A DNA stretch of 64,000 bases, from positions 13,401,001-13,465,000 of the forward strand of contig NC_046683.1 of the NCBI RefSeq assembly GCF_009870125.1, written 5' to 3'. Within the stretch, counting starts at the first letter, position 1. Every line of letters starts with the position of its first letter. This stretch comes from Drosophila pseudoobscura. Its lineage: Eukaryota > Arthropoda > Insecta > Diptera > Drosophilidae. This document shows, in pieces, positions 1 to 13,073 of this stretch. The position numbers were made by a program, and so were the translations under genes. A model generated the notes under the pieces. That model did not search any database and had not been told where the DNA came from. It saw nothing but the letters and a program-made list of their open reading frames with translations.

Positions 1-879
1 TTATTTTTTTTCGTTTTTGCCAGTGTGTTTTTGTGGCGAATCGCAGCTACGTGACACCCACACATGCGATGCTCTCAAGATGAATGTAGGAGGATGCTGC
101 TGCAGGACGGAGAGGGATCTGTAGTGTGGGGGGGGTGGCACGTTGCACATTGCACTTTAACATTTTGTTTTGACAACTGCGAATTCATCAAGGCGCCGCC
201 TGATGCTCGCTCCACCACCCTCACCCCCCGTCCCTGTGAATGCCTCACGGATGCCTGCCCCAAAAGACAATCAAACGAATGCAAATTGAAGTAGAAGCGA
301 TTAAGCTGAAAATGGATTTGTGTATTTTATGCCATTGCCAAAAGGTCCTTTAGCTTCCTTCCGCCTTCCTCCTTGCGATTTTCCAGGGCTTTTCAGGGTG
401 CAAAAAAACAGCTTGAATCGGCAAAGTTTTTGTAGGCCGTCGTCGCCACTAAAGTTTGAGTGGAAATCGAGGATGGCAGAGGAGCTGGTGGTAGTGGGGG
501 GCATGTGGTGGCACGGTGGCCTGGTGGCATGGTGGTGCATTATGCAACCTTATTGTGGATTTCTGCTGATGCGGCAACTGCGATTGCAGCCAGGGTCTGA
601 GACTGAGACTGTGGCTGAGACGAAGACAGAGGCGAAGGCAGAGACGCCGCCGACAAATTGCAAATGCCGCACAAAATGCAAACGCAAATTCCTTGGAAAA
701 TACTTTGGTTGTTCGTGAGCGGGATGGGGCCTGGGATGGTGTGCGGGTGCAAAAGCGTTTTTCCCCACAAAAGCCAAAGATAACGAGACAATTTCATGCG
801 ACGATAGTTGAACAGAGTTTGATGGATACCAAGGAACAGAAGACATTCAAGATAGGCCAAATCTACCACAAGTACTACT

Positions 880-1760
880 ACAGCCACCTCTTCGAGATTA
901 GTCGTTCGTATCTTTTTGATTTGTAACGACGGGTCGTCGTCTCCCACGTGGATATCGCCGACAACAAAGCCAGTTCTTGAAGCTACGAATCGGCAGGGCC
1001 CCATGGCTGAACACTTTGATCAGGGATCCGTACCACACCGTCGACGATCGGATAGAGGAACTCACTGGCTTGGATCCAGGCCTTTGTCCAGAACGTTCCC
1101 GAGATTCGCCCGGGAAGAAGAAATAGGAATAGGAAATAGGAATAATATAGGAAAATCCTGGAAGGCTTTCGTCTGTGCTTGGCCAGGACACTGTCGCACA
1201 AATATAAGCAGCTTGGTCGTCGGCGACAGGACGTCAAGGAGAGAAGTAGAATAAAGCTTTGTAGAATATTCCAATATATTCGAGTGTGTATGCAGGATGT
1301 CATCCGAAAAGTCGTGGGAGGAGGGGTGTTACCATCTGCGTTTGAATGAATATGAATGCCAGGTATATTCCATATTTGGTATCTCATACCCATTCCACGA
1401 GTGGCCTCGACTGTTGGCTAGGGCCGCTAGCCAATGAAATACATCGAACAGACGGCCATTTATTTCTCCTTAGGTGTTGAACAGATCCTCGACAGGCAAG
1501 GCGATCAATTCCAACTTCACAGCTTCGGTGCTCTCCAATTTATGGTCACAGTCCGCAACCGATTTAGTTCCGTTCCGTTGATATACGCAATGCACTTGAC
1601 CTCGAACAGGTCCGGGAAACATGACAAGCGGGGACCCCTTCCTTTGGGCTCCATGGGCTCGCTAAGTGCCATGATATCTGGGTAATGGAGGGGCGTTTTT
1701 GGTACATCAGGAGCCATAATAATCGCTGGATCGCGCGCCACAGATGCAGCAGCAGGTCCA
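880..1760 (-). pseudogene. Possible decayed protein-coding region
   Basis: On the minus strand, protein-like stretches follow one another in different frames. About 1741-1517 reads ...DIMALSEPMEPKGRGP and then INGTEL. About 1110-985 reads FWTKAWIQASEFLYPIVDG, then VVRIPDQSVQPWGP. About 960-880 reads FVVGDIHVGDDDPSLQIKK. Each run ends at a stop or slides into another frame, and no splice sites rescue a single frame. The composition (Trp, Tyr, Asp, Pro) looks unlike random DNA or the flanking repeats. I do not recognise the family. A gene with several lesions, or small exons I failed to join, are both possible. Confidence 0.3.
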
Positions 1761-3436
1761 CTGATGGCGGCACCTCGATCTCCCTTCCTGCATTAAATTC
1801 TCCCGGTACATCTCCCCTCTATTCTCCCTTTCTTTTATGTTCTCCTGGGAACGTGCGCGTGCGCCTTTAATAGGAATGGTTATGATCTTTTGAATATCGA
1901 TAGTCTTTTGATATTTTCAGAGCGTTTAAAACTATCAAAAACTATCAATTCCGCAGGATATTTGTATTTAATAATTCATCTACTATTTTCTTTACTTTTT
2001 CAAAATAAGACAATCCTTTTCACGTGAAAATGCACGAGTCCAGAAATTGAAGCAGTGCCAGATTGTCTGTTGGCGGCCTCCGCCTCCGCCTCCCCTCCGC
2101 GGATGCCGATGGCCCCAGGAAACCCCTCTCCTCGCCCTTCGTGGCACCTTCTGGCCTCCTCTGGAAGGCAAGTTGTGTGCTTTTTATTGTTTTACGAGGG
2201 CTTGCAGCAGCTGCGTGGGCAACTTTCGACATGGCCTGTTTGCTGGTGGGTCCGAGGCCGGGGCCGGGCCTGGGGCCCGTGGGGCATCTTCGTGTTGCAG
2301 CTGCAACAATTTCATAAACTGCTGATGATGCCACACAGCGCACACAAAGTTTTCAGCGAGCTGATAAAGAGCGTTTTGCCCCTCAAATGCCCTGCACTCG
2401 CCCCCTTTTTTCGTTCCGTGTGCCCTGCTCCTTCCTTTCTGCAATGAGGGTACATATTCCGGTCAGGCTCCTTCTTGCTCCTTCCTGGCTTCCTCTTAAC
2501 GTTTAAGTAAACGGCACCAAGATGGACATGATGCTGCAAAGAAGGACAACGACAAGGACGACGAGCGTGTTAATATTTAATATCCCCACGCTTGATTTCG
2601 CATCAATAATCCGTCCATTGCCGGCACTCAAGCGACTCCTGCGATTGCAAGACTATATTATTTGATCACGAACTCTCTGGATATTGCATACGAATGAACT
2701 TTGAGCTATGGTTCCTTCGAAAGAACTCTGCTGCAGAGTAGTAAAAGTCCTCTGGGGGTTTGTGGATGGCAATGACTGCACAGCTATGATTCCCTAACTA
2801 GTTCCATATACAAAAATACGAATACAAATAGTAGCCAGCGACGAAAAGCGTTTTCCTTTCCTTCTGGAAAATAATTTAAAGGGCATAGGGTCGGGGGAAA
2901 CATAATCACTGTGCGATCAGAATGGCATTATTTTCCATTATTATTTTCGGAGAAGTCTGTTTCTACTGGTTTAAGTCCCCGGATCTATGTCGCACAAAAT
3001 AAAATTCCGAAACGCTGCGAATCTGAGCCTTAGATCAGCACAATTTTACATCGACCGAATCAGGGATGATATTCGTATGGAAACGATTAAAATGCATGCC
3101 TGTATTTCAATCGATCATTTTTCAGCAGGCTTTTTGCTGACGAGTACTCAAATCAGCAGCGAGAAAGTGCCAGCGGGCTGAAAAAATTCAATAATGAAGA
3201 CAAATTGAATCTCATTAAGGCAGTCGAATGAAAGCAATAATTCATTAATTTGATACCCGGAATTCATTTTCTTAATTTATAAGGAGATAAAAGGAACAAA
3301 TCCATTAAAACTTGAATACATTATTGTCCTCCAGCACCACAGCACCCAAAAATAATAAATTCCTGCTTGCTGTCATACAAAATTTGAACTTTTAACTGAT
3401 TTTATTTGAGTGACCGTAGAGCACTCACTGGTCGTT

Positions 3437-3447
3437 TGGTCACACTG
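3437..3447 (+). promoter_or_regulatory. Motif 1 (M1BP) match
   Basis: TGGTCACACTG fits the core-promoter Motif 1 consensus YGGTCACACTR at every position. No convincing gene was seen within 1 kb, so it may be chance or mark an unannotated transcript. Confidence 0.25.
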
Positions 3448-6400
3448 GCCACCGAGCAAATGGAATTGGCGTTTTCCATCGATGGATGGATGGGAAATTG
3501 TTCTGATCTGGTTCTGTGTGATAAAGGCTTTTGCAGTCCTTTGTGAGGTACTTTGCACAGAAGGTATTGCTTATTGGAATGGACAAAAACACTTTTGATT
3601 GCAACTGTAGTTTTGGCCCCTTCCCCCCGCCCCATCCACTATTATGGCCTTCTTTTTTGCAGACTCTCTGTCTTTCGTTTTTCGCTGGTTTTCGCAGGGG
3701 CTTGGTTTTTTCTTTCATTCGCATTTTTTGCATAATTTGATTTTCCTGTTTTCGCATGATTTCAAAATAAACATGAAAAATTCGACGTCTTCTGGATCTC
3801 TGGCCCTCTTTCCACCTCCCGCCCTCGAATGGCAGACAAAAAAAAATGTTCCTTTTCGTAGAGAAAACTTTTCACTAGTTGAACTTCTTGCAAGAAAAGT
3901 TTGCTGCGGGGTTTTTGTTGTTGTTGCTGCTGTTTTTCGCCCAGCTCCCAACCCAACCCTACCCCTCATATATCCCCCATCATGGACAACAAAATATCGC
4001 CACGGACTTTGAGCTATGGGGCGGGGCAAAGGAGATGGATGCGAGGCGGGGGCGGCGGCGGAGGCGGATGGCACGCCCCTTGTATTGTAGTAAAATAAAT
4101 ATTTGCATGTGTTGTGCATATTGTTTCTTAACATCCTTTTTGGATCGAACTCTCGTCTCGTAGTCGTCCTATTGCCGCACTCCCATCTTCCAATACCCTT
4201 CCCAAAATGATATTACTCATGGATTCATTATATTATGGTCCACAGAACCTTAGTTTTATTTGCTAGAAATACATCATATTTTGTCATAACTGAAATCTAA
4301 GGGTATCCCATGGCTCCGACTCGCACAACTTAATCTCTCTGCCTCTTGCTTTCCGCATAGTTTTTCCAGGGTCTAGGGACTATGCCATACAATGAATGGA
4401 TGGTCTGTGGTGTGGATGTGGGTGTGGGTGTGGTGTGGCCTTCGGGCGGCTCTCGGGGTACCAGGGGTCAAGTGTCCTTCGGAGGTGCATCTCGTGTAAA
4501 GTGCAATTGATTGCCGTTTAAGTGCGTTTTCATGTTGCGTGCATTGAATTTGCCCTGTCATATTTGCTGTTGCAAGTTTGCAAGTGCCTCACTGCCTGCC
4601 CCACCCCCAATCCGGCCTACTCCAATCTGGACCCATCCCTTCCTGACAAGCGTTCCAGATGGTTAATCAGTCAAGTGACGTAGGCGAAATTATGTGTAAT
4701 GCACGGCGTTGAAGCTGATGCTCGGCAACGCGGTGGCAACGCCCACTCCGGGCTGTTGCAACATGTCCGTGGCAGCAAATTGTTCAAATGAACTGCCAAA
4801 CCAAAGTAGGGATTGTCTATTTTTTGGGCGAGTAATTAGAACGATTTTGATATGATCGAGGCCATATTTAGTTGATTTTGGTCCATGGCAGAATGGATCC
4901 CTTTAAAAGATCACTTATCTAGGAGCTAAAATTCTGAAAAACATATTCGAGAATCGAGGAATTTACATTCTTGAAATAATTTCTACGGATTTTGGTCACA
5001 TTTTTCAGCAAGGAATCATTATGGATTGCTTCTGTGCGGCAATGAGGGTTAATGTTGTGGAGAGGCTCCACCTTCTGCGTTCTGGGCGCTGCGTGCTGCC
5101 CTTCCCGCCCCCTGCCCCCTGCCTCCTGCCTTCTGCCACCTGTGCGTGCACTCAATCATCCCGTGGCCTGACATGCGGATGAGCTGCTCTTTAAGTCGGC
5201 TTCAGCTGGGGCTTCTGCAAAAATGCCTTACAAATGCTAATTCATAATCTTAATGACAATGAGACCAGGCGGCGGCAGACAGGTGGTGGGGCGCCACGCA
5301 GGAGGATGCCACACAATTCTCAAATAATTTACATATTCCGCAGGCTGCCACTGAGGCTGGGATTAGGGTCTGGTCTGAGGTTTTTGGGGTTGTCATAACT
5401 CTGACGACATTTATCTCAATTTCACGCACGCTAAATACTCACTAAGAGAAGGATACCCCTCCCGAATGACAGAGAGAGAGAGAAAGAGAGGCAAGCAGCA
5501 TGATATATACACTCCAACAAAATAGCAAAATTAATAAATATATAACCCCGAACTATGCAAAACCAAAGACATCACATGTAAATAGTAAAGTAAGTTGGTA
5601 CCCATTTTCATGGGGGTCCTTTTGATTGGATACTGAATTTCATCAAGTACATTTTGTGATTTATAATCCAGAGTGGTTGCTCTTCCTTCTTGTTTTCTTT
5701 CATTGCAATTGCTGCTGGTTTGCCATTGGGGGGATTGGGGGGATAATGAGAGTTGGTCTTTGAGGTGTTGAACTTTTGCTGAAACTTTGATTCCTTGCTT
5801 TTAGTTTTAGCTGAGTTTTTTGAGTGTATCCTTAGACACACACAAGCTCACTCACACACACCCACACGGGCACGCAATGGCGCAGGATACTTGGCATAAT
5901 AATAGCCGGGACAATATTCTTGCCACCAGGACCTGCCTGCCTCATGACGCGGCCTTGCCATCGCCTTACGCCTGCCGTCATCGCTGTCAACGTGGTGGCA
6001 TCTACCGCGACCGAGCACCGAGCACCGCGCACCGCGCTCCGCTCCACTTTCTGTTTAAATAATAAACTAAGAAAGCTTAGCGCTCAAATGCAAAGTTAAA
6101 TATGCAAAACACACACGCACGCAATGCTCCATCGTCCCACCGTCCCACCGTCCCACTCCGCTGAAGCGCCCTTGTGCCGCCGAAATGGGTACAGCGTTTT
6201 CCCTTACAAAAAATAAGGAAACGTAGGATCATAAGCCGCTCAGCAGCTCGTTGAATGTATTTAAGCATAAATTTCAATTATGCACCAAATAAAAGAGAGA
6301 CAGACCCACACACACACAGAAAGATAGAGAGACAGAGAGAGAGAGAGAGAGAAAGGACCTCTAAGCCGCTGCCATTAAAGCCGGCAAGCTACCGACTATG

Positions 6401-9400
6401 GCTTAAAAGATATTCCATCTTGTTCTCATCTTTGGGGCACCCTTCCTCCCACAGAGGGTATGACTGTTTTCAGCTAATTTTTTATATAATATACATATAC
6501 ATATATTTATATATTTGTGATCTGCAGACTGTATAACGTTTCCTTTCTTACGATATTCCCAAGTTCTTAATGATTTTTTTCAGCTGAAAGTCTGCTAAGA
6601 GTATCCAATGATTCGGATCCCAAGGAGAGACATCATTGTGCCCATTCTGCTGCCGCATGTGAGGAATTTAGTTTAATTTTTTTGTGGTTTTTTGTGGGGT
6701 TTGGGAAAAAAAAACACACGTCCTGTGGGAGATAAGGAAAAGCGGGAAATGAAGAATGGAAATTCGCAATCAATTAGCATTAGTGGGGGACGCAGTGTGG
6801 CAGGGTGAATGAATGACCTCGAAAGGGAGATGTTGGAAAAAATCTGTCCGCCAAGTGCGTGGGTAATAATGCTGTGGCTTGATGTCCGATGCCTGATTGA
6901 AAATTCTCAAGGATTATGCTTTGGTTTCATTGGAAATTACCCCTCATGGGCCGCACTGAACATTTTCTCCTCGGCAATTCCTTCAATTCACCTACAAATA
7001 TATATAGGCACATCGCAATCACAGATTCACATAAAAATATATCCTTCTTTTGGCAGAGATGGCGATGATGTTTGAGATGTTTGAACCTCAGCAAACTCTA
7101 AGGAATCTTTTGCCCGAACACCTACCAGCCGTGCCAGCATCGTTTCTTGTATGAATCCTTACCAGAAGTTATCCCAAACTGAATATTAAGATGCCTTTGT
7201 GCAACGCTCGAGGGCCAATGGCATTCAATGCTGCACATTATTATTTGCTTCAGATACAATTTCAATTAGAGGCAAATGCCGTCGTACATCGTAATCCCAG
7301 ATTTGCCACATGCGCGGCCAAATGGCACAGTTTCCATGGCGCCCAAAGACCTTTGACATGACTTTTGTTCAAGTCCCCGACATTGTGTTTGCGGCTTCCA
7401 ACTCTTGAATGAAATGGGGGAGGCTGCAAGCCGATAATAGCCTTAGATACAAACAATATTTTTGGCAGAGAGTAAGACTAATGCTCCCAGAGCGTACTCA
7501 GGGCCAGGGCCGCCTCGATGTATTGTCCCACCTCCGACGCACCGAGGCGACGAGTGCATTATAGTGGAAATTTTACCAAGACACGAGCTCGAGCTCGAGT
7601 TTGAATTCGAGACTCCTCATTGCATTTTCATTTTAATGAGCTAATCGGATTTACTTTGTGGCCTGGGCTCATACAATCTCCAGGGCAACGATATATTCGG
7701 ATACATTATCTACGCAGTGCAACGATGAAGCTTGCCTACTGCCCCCTGCCCCAACCCACCTATTGCCCCCGGGGGGGGCGGGCCACTTCTTGCTCAAACG
7801 CCTCCCTGCGGCAGCGAAACTCAAAATCAAATTACATGTTTAACAAACAAGCAACTTGCATGCCACGAAGCCCTGCCACAGTGCCACACACAGGACACAC
7901 ATTATGCAACACACATGCCTGCCCCGCCCTGCCCCGCCCTGCCCCTTCTCCTAAGTATGTACAGCTCGTCGTCGCCTATCGCAATCATAAATGCCCCAAT
8001 GCGTTATGTTTGGACTAATTATTCAACATTAATTCTAATTTGATTTGTTTATTTTGTATAACAAAATGTGTTTGCATTTTGTGTATGTGGGTGTGTGTAG
8101 GTGGCAAGAAGGCAGCTCCCTATGTTCTCGACACTGCAACAAAATGCGTCCCCACCATCGAAAGCCTCCACCCTCCCCTTTTATTTATTCATTTACTTGA
8201 TCTTCTATCCTAGTGCTACAAGATCTACACACTCGTATATTTACCCATTCATTCCATTTCCCATGGTTAGACCCAAAGAACTACTCTTTTCTCTCAGTGT
8301 GTATGGCGCAGGCAGGGTGAAGGGCAAGTAGTGGGTTAGGGGGAGTATTAGTGCAGAGCCCCAGCCCCAACCCCTTATGGAAATTCAATAGAATTTTGTT
8401 AGGATCGTAATTAAATAACACTCGTCATTCGTCCGTCTATATGGGAACGGGGGGGGGGGTCTTTTCGTCCTGGACAAAACATTGTTTAATGCTCATTCGT
8501 GCGTACATATATCGGGCTATCAGTACGTGTGCATATAGTACCGATAAATGTTGGAAGAGCCATGGAGCTATTATTAGATTTCTCGCCATTAAACATAGGT
8601 GTGACGTATGTACGTACATGTACGTGCATCTATGTATTCCCGAGTTGATTATTCCACTATAGTTACTCCGAGGCAAACAAGCCGGAAGCCCTTCTCTCTC
8701 CCAGCCCTTTTCGCTGGAGCAATGACATATAGGAGCGCCTCCGAGCCCGGACTGGCGTTCATCATCATTCAAGGCATCTTCGCAGCTGCAAGTGGAATCG
8801 CCAAATGCCAAATGCAAACATCAGCAGAGCAGACGACAGCAAACACCAAACAAAATTCGAGAGCGAGCTTCACTTCAACCATAAGATACCCCTCAATAGA
8901 ATAGAGTACTTCAAAGAGAACTAATGTATAAAACTGATCGAAAAAGAGCAAACATACATGGACATACACATATCCTTTATGACAATCTTCGAATGCGGAG
9001 TATAAGAAGAGCCAGACCTGGGACCAGGGCAAGAAATGGGAGTAGAGTTGAGTTTGGGGACTATTTAGGGTGGAAAAGAGTCCAGGAAACGCGGAGGGGA
9101 AGTCGAAATTCCCCCACTCAATGAATTCTGTTTGAAATGAATGCTCTGAATATGGATCTTTTGATCCTGTTGGCTCTTCCAATCGAACTCCACAGATACT
9201 CCTGCGAATATATGCTTTTGAAGAAAATTTCATCGTGGTCCATCGAAGACGAGGGTCCAGGAGCATAGGCCCGTATATCGAGCATTCTTACATATACTTT
9301 TACGTATGCATCTCCCTTTAGATTTTGTGGGTTGGAGTTTGGATCATATTTTGGAAATCTTTTAGTCAAGTTCGGCATGAAAGAAAAGCAAACATGGCAA

Positions 9401-10019
9401 AGAAAGACCTGCCAGAAACAAGGAAACACCAAAATACTCAACAAAGGAGTAAAGGATTGCTTCTCCCCATATGTAACCCATAGATCAACGGGACATATTA
9501 ATCTAGCAAACGCAACCGGAAATAGGAGAGAAAGACACAACACCAACAGCAACGACTGGTGCAATAAGAATAAAATAAATATAATACAAATATATCATGA
9601 ATTATTCTATGATAACCGCTTCACTTTTGAACCCTAACGAACCCCGGCTTTTTACACTGAGAGAGTGAGTCCTGGAGCTCAACTGTAGCCAAAGAATGTA
9701 CGAATACAGATGCAATTGCAATTAAGGGCATTACCGATATGCCGATCGGCAGCGTACACAATACATGCCATCCTTAGGATCCTATTCCCATTACCATTTT
9801 CTACTTTCTGTGGGAGGGAAAATGCATCTCTCATTTGGATGAGAGGGAAACTCATATGTTTTTTGGAGGTAGAAGTGCTTGGTTGTGTGAGAAAATGCTT
9901 GCTTTTTCGGTTTGGCAAAGAGCAATGCAAATGATTTAGCATTGGAACCCACAATCGAGATAATGAAAGACAAGCTGCATGCTGCCACAATATCCCCGAG
10001 GAGGGTTGTTTGCCCCCCC

Positions 10020-10026
10020 GCTCTCA

Positions 10027-10058
<32 letters not shown>

Positions 10059-10092
10059 TTTTCTCTCTCTCTCTGTCTCTCTCTGTCTGCCT
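10020..10092. repeat. (CT)n tract, 73 bp
   Basis: Longest CT/GA tract of the window with few interruptions. GA tracts can bind GAGA factor or CLAMP. Confidence 0.9.
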
Positions 10093-10914
10093 CTGTTGGG
10101 TGGAATACACAGAACTTCTTGCCAGGACTCGAGAGCCCTTATAAATAGGCAATAGTTTTTGCCTGCGAAACCACAGGAGCTAGACCATTGGCAAAGGGTG
10201 ACAAAGGCCAGGGGGTGGCACAGTGAACACCCGGTAGCCCAGACCACAGATCCCCTTTCACCTGTTTCGCCCTGTGTTGTGCTGTGATGGGGCTGTGATG
10301 GGGATGAGGTGGGGCTTACGTACGTTAAGGGTATTTATGACATTTTGTAATGGAAAACCGCAGGCGTACTCTAATTAGCAAATACAGAGGACTCACCCAC
10401 ACACACACATACATACAAACACACACACACACACGCAGAGACTCGCACGTGCAGAGCATCTTTATTTGATACTACGCATACGCCACAGATGACAATGGTT
10501 TTTGTGAATTAGAAGGAAGGAAGAAAGGAAGGAAGGAAAGATGGGCGTCCCATCGCATGGACTTAGGTTACCTTGTCAATACCTGCTGCCTGGCCATAAG
10601 AACCAGAAAGAACCTTTAATGAGCACACAAAAACGACGAGATGAAGGAATGCAGCAAGAGATGGGCAGGCATGGCGATTATAGGAGCGTACAGGAGCGTT
10701 CCTGGTGGTTAAAGCAGCTTTACAAAGATGCCCCAAAATCAGCATTCAGTTACGGGAAGCATTTTTTTTATCTATTTCCCCACCGCTTTTAGTCTAAGTT
10801 GGACTCAATATTGGACTACAGTCGGGCACTGCATAGATATTTTAATTCTGGGATAAATAAATTTCTTGTTAACTTCATGAGAATACGCCATCTTTACCGC
10901 CACTTGGAATGTCA

Positions 10915-11060
10915 GGGAGCGGTAACAGTGCCCTGTAACCGGGTGCGGCCACAGGCAGTTAACAGAGAGCATTGGCTGGAAACGGAAACGATAACAGGCT
11001 GTTAGCATGGGGAGCCGTTAACAGCGCTGTTGCCATGTTAGAGCTGCTGTTCTGCACAGA
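10915..11060. repeat. GTAACAG/CTGTTAAC dispersed repeat, copy 1
   Basis: Starts GGGAGCGGTAACAGTG, then CTGTAACCGG, AGTTAACAGAGAG, CAGGCTGTTAGC and GTTAACAGCGCTGTTG, and ends GTTAGAGCTGCTG..CTGCACAG. It is one of the longest copies. The inverted GTAACAG/CTGTTAC words make it partly palindromic. Confidence 0.75.
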
Positions 11061-12384
11061 TACGAGTTCTCTTGTCTTTTTATCTGTTAAATCTTAAGGC
11101 ATTAGTCTAATGGGTTATTCCAGCAGATAATATGGTCCATGTACATCCACGAATCACATCAAACACAAACGGGCAAGGGAAAACGCCAACAAATTAAGCT
11201 TTAATGAGCCAAAAACGACTACACATTTTTCCACACTTTGCAGTTGATTTATTTGCACAAATTGAACTGAATATACCCATATACATATGTACATATGGAC
11301 CAGGCATACATACATATATGGCACTTTATAGTATTGTATATCTTGGCGGATCGTTGGCATCAGTAGGTGGGGAGGATTGCAGCCAATTAACGCTGCTGCT
11401 GCTGCTGCAATTAATTTTAAATGCAACGCATCAAAACTAATTGCTCAAAACTGAATTAATTAAAAAAAATACACAAAAAATATACAAATACTGTTTTCCA
11501 GTGTGAGCGAACACGAGCCGAATGGCTGATACCCTGGAAGGGTATTTTCTGGGACAGGGGTACTGCGTAGTACAGATTGAATGAGTGCTTCGATGCTGTG
11601 TGGATTTCCATGGAAATCCTTTGGATGGCGAATCCTCTTAAATCGCGGATACCCCCCATGCTGTGCCCCCAAATGAAGATCAAGGAAAAGGCAAATGGAG
11701 GGAGGCAGTGGGAGGAGCGACAAAGTATGGCGATGCGGAGGCGCCATATTGTTAACAATTCTGTGTGCATACTAAAATGGCGGCCTCCACCCGGAACCAC
11801 ACTTGCCCCACAGCGGGGGGCACAGCAGCAGCAGCTCCCCTGACGCTGTGTTGTGTTTAATTTCTTTTCGCTGCTGCTACTGCTGCAACATCTACTTCTG
11901 CCTCTGCTGCTGCCTTTGCGCGTGGCATGCAAATGAAATGTCATAAAAATTGCAACTCTGCTGCGACGCTGCCGTGCTGCAACGCTGGCAGCGGCGTCAA
12001 TGTTGCAGCTGCCGCACCACCATGGTCCATGCAGCCGCCGCGGCGCCCTCTGCCACCGCTGTCAACCGCAGCCATGAAGCAGCGACGCAGCGCGCATATT
12101 TTCCAAGATTTTTCTTTTCCTTTCCCTTTTTTTTTTTTTTTAATTTTAGAAAAACGCAGACTATTTTTTCTGTTGCTTTTGCTGCTGTTTCCTCGCGCTG
12201 TGGCAATGTTGCATAAATGAAAACGGGAATAGAAAAATGCACAGAGGCTCGGCACTGCACACACACACACGTACACACATGTCTCCTGGGAGAGACGAAG
12301 CAAAGCGAAGGGGAGGGAAGGTGGGGCAAAGCCATGGAAAACCATAGGAAAAGCCAGAGAAAGGTTGTGCTGAACGGCGAGGGC

Positions 12385-12426
12385 CAGAGAGAGAGAAAGA
12401 GAGAGAGATAGAGAGAGAAAGAGAGG
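12385..12426. repeat. (GA)n tract
   Basis: GAGAGAGAAAGAGAGAGAGATA type purine tract, slightly interrupted. Confidence 0.85.
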
Positions 12427-12830
12427 AGCAGTGGAGCAGTGGAGAAGCCAACGACAGTTTAGAAAATGTGCAAAAGTATTAAATTTCAGTCGCCCAGAGC
12501 GGAACCATTGGAACCGAAGGAGAAGAAGAGAGAAGGAAGGAAAAGGCGTTGCGGTCACCATATCCCCATGGGCGGACGTACCACACGTGGCACCTCGCCG
12601 CGCCGCGCCGCTCCTCGCCCCGAAGTGGAACTGTAACTGAAGATGCAGATTGGAAATGGGGTTTGTGGCGGGAAAAGCTCAAAGGAAAAGCTCAAAGTCC
12701 ATCCGCTGGCTTGAGACAACAAAAAAGACAAGGCAGGTGGCTGTAGGAGGGCGGGTGGATAGAATTGTAGATGTACATAGGAGTGCCTCAGCGATGAGTA
12801 AAAGGAATTAAAGTCGGAGTGCGGTTTAGG

Positions 12831-12990
12831 CCGCTCGAGAGCCGTGTGGATCACGAGTGCTACCGAAGAGCGGTTACAGTGTGCTGTAAACGGCAGCGGT
12901 CACAGGCTGTTAACGGAGAGTGGTAACATGCTGTTAGCCTACGAAGTTAACAGAGCCGTTCCTCTGTTAGAGCTGCTGGCCTGCACAGCG
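12831..12990. repeat. GTAACAG/CTGTTAAC dispersed repeat, copy 2
   Basis: Shares with copy 1 the order AGAGCGGT.ACAGTG, CTGTAA.CGG, CACAGGCTGTTAACGGAGAG, CTGTTAGC, GTTAGAGCTGCTGGCCTGCACAG. The leader CTCGAGAGCCGTGTGGATCA is also found, diverged, before the copy at 58.4 kb, so the unit extends beyond the palindromic core. Confidence 0.75.
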
Positions 12991-13073
12991 GGAAAGGTGG
13001 AGAGGAATTGATCTGATTTGGCTATAACTTCTATTGAATAATGAAAAACATATTTAAATGCAGTTTTTGACAT

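Larger units (their letters stand above)
1761..13073. other. Long stretch without a recognised gene
   Basis: Frames here are short and shaped by simple sequence. Contents noted: AT-rich DNA with TATCGATAG at about 1895, the Motif 1 match at 3437, GC-rich low complexity near 2.05-2.3 and 7.9 kb, CA and GA microsatellites, and two copies of the GTAACAG repeat at the right end. Nothing supports a coding gene, though non-coding transcripts cannot be judged. Confidence 0.6.

Noticed and set aside
11941..12561. 206-codon minus-strand frame
   Set aside because: It is made largely of translated CT/GA and CTG repeats (Ser-Leu and Leu runs); no splice or start context supports it.
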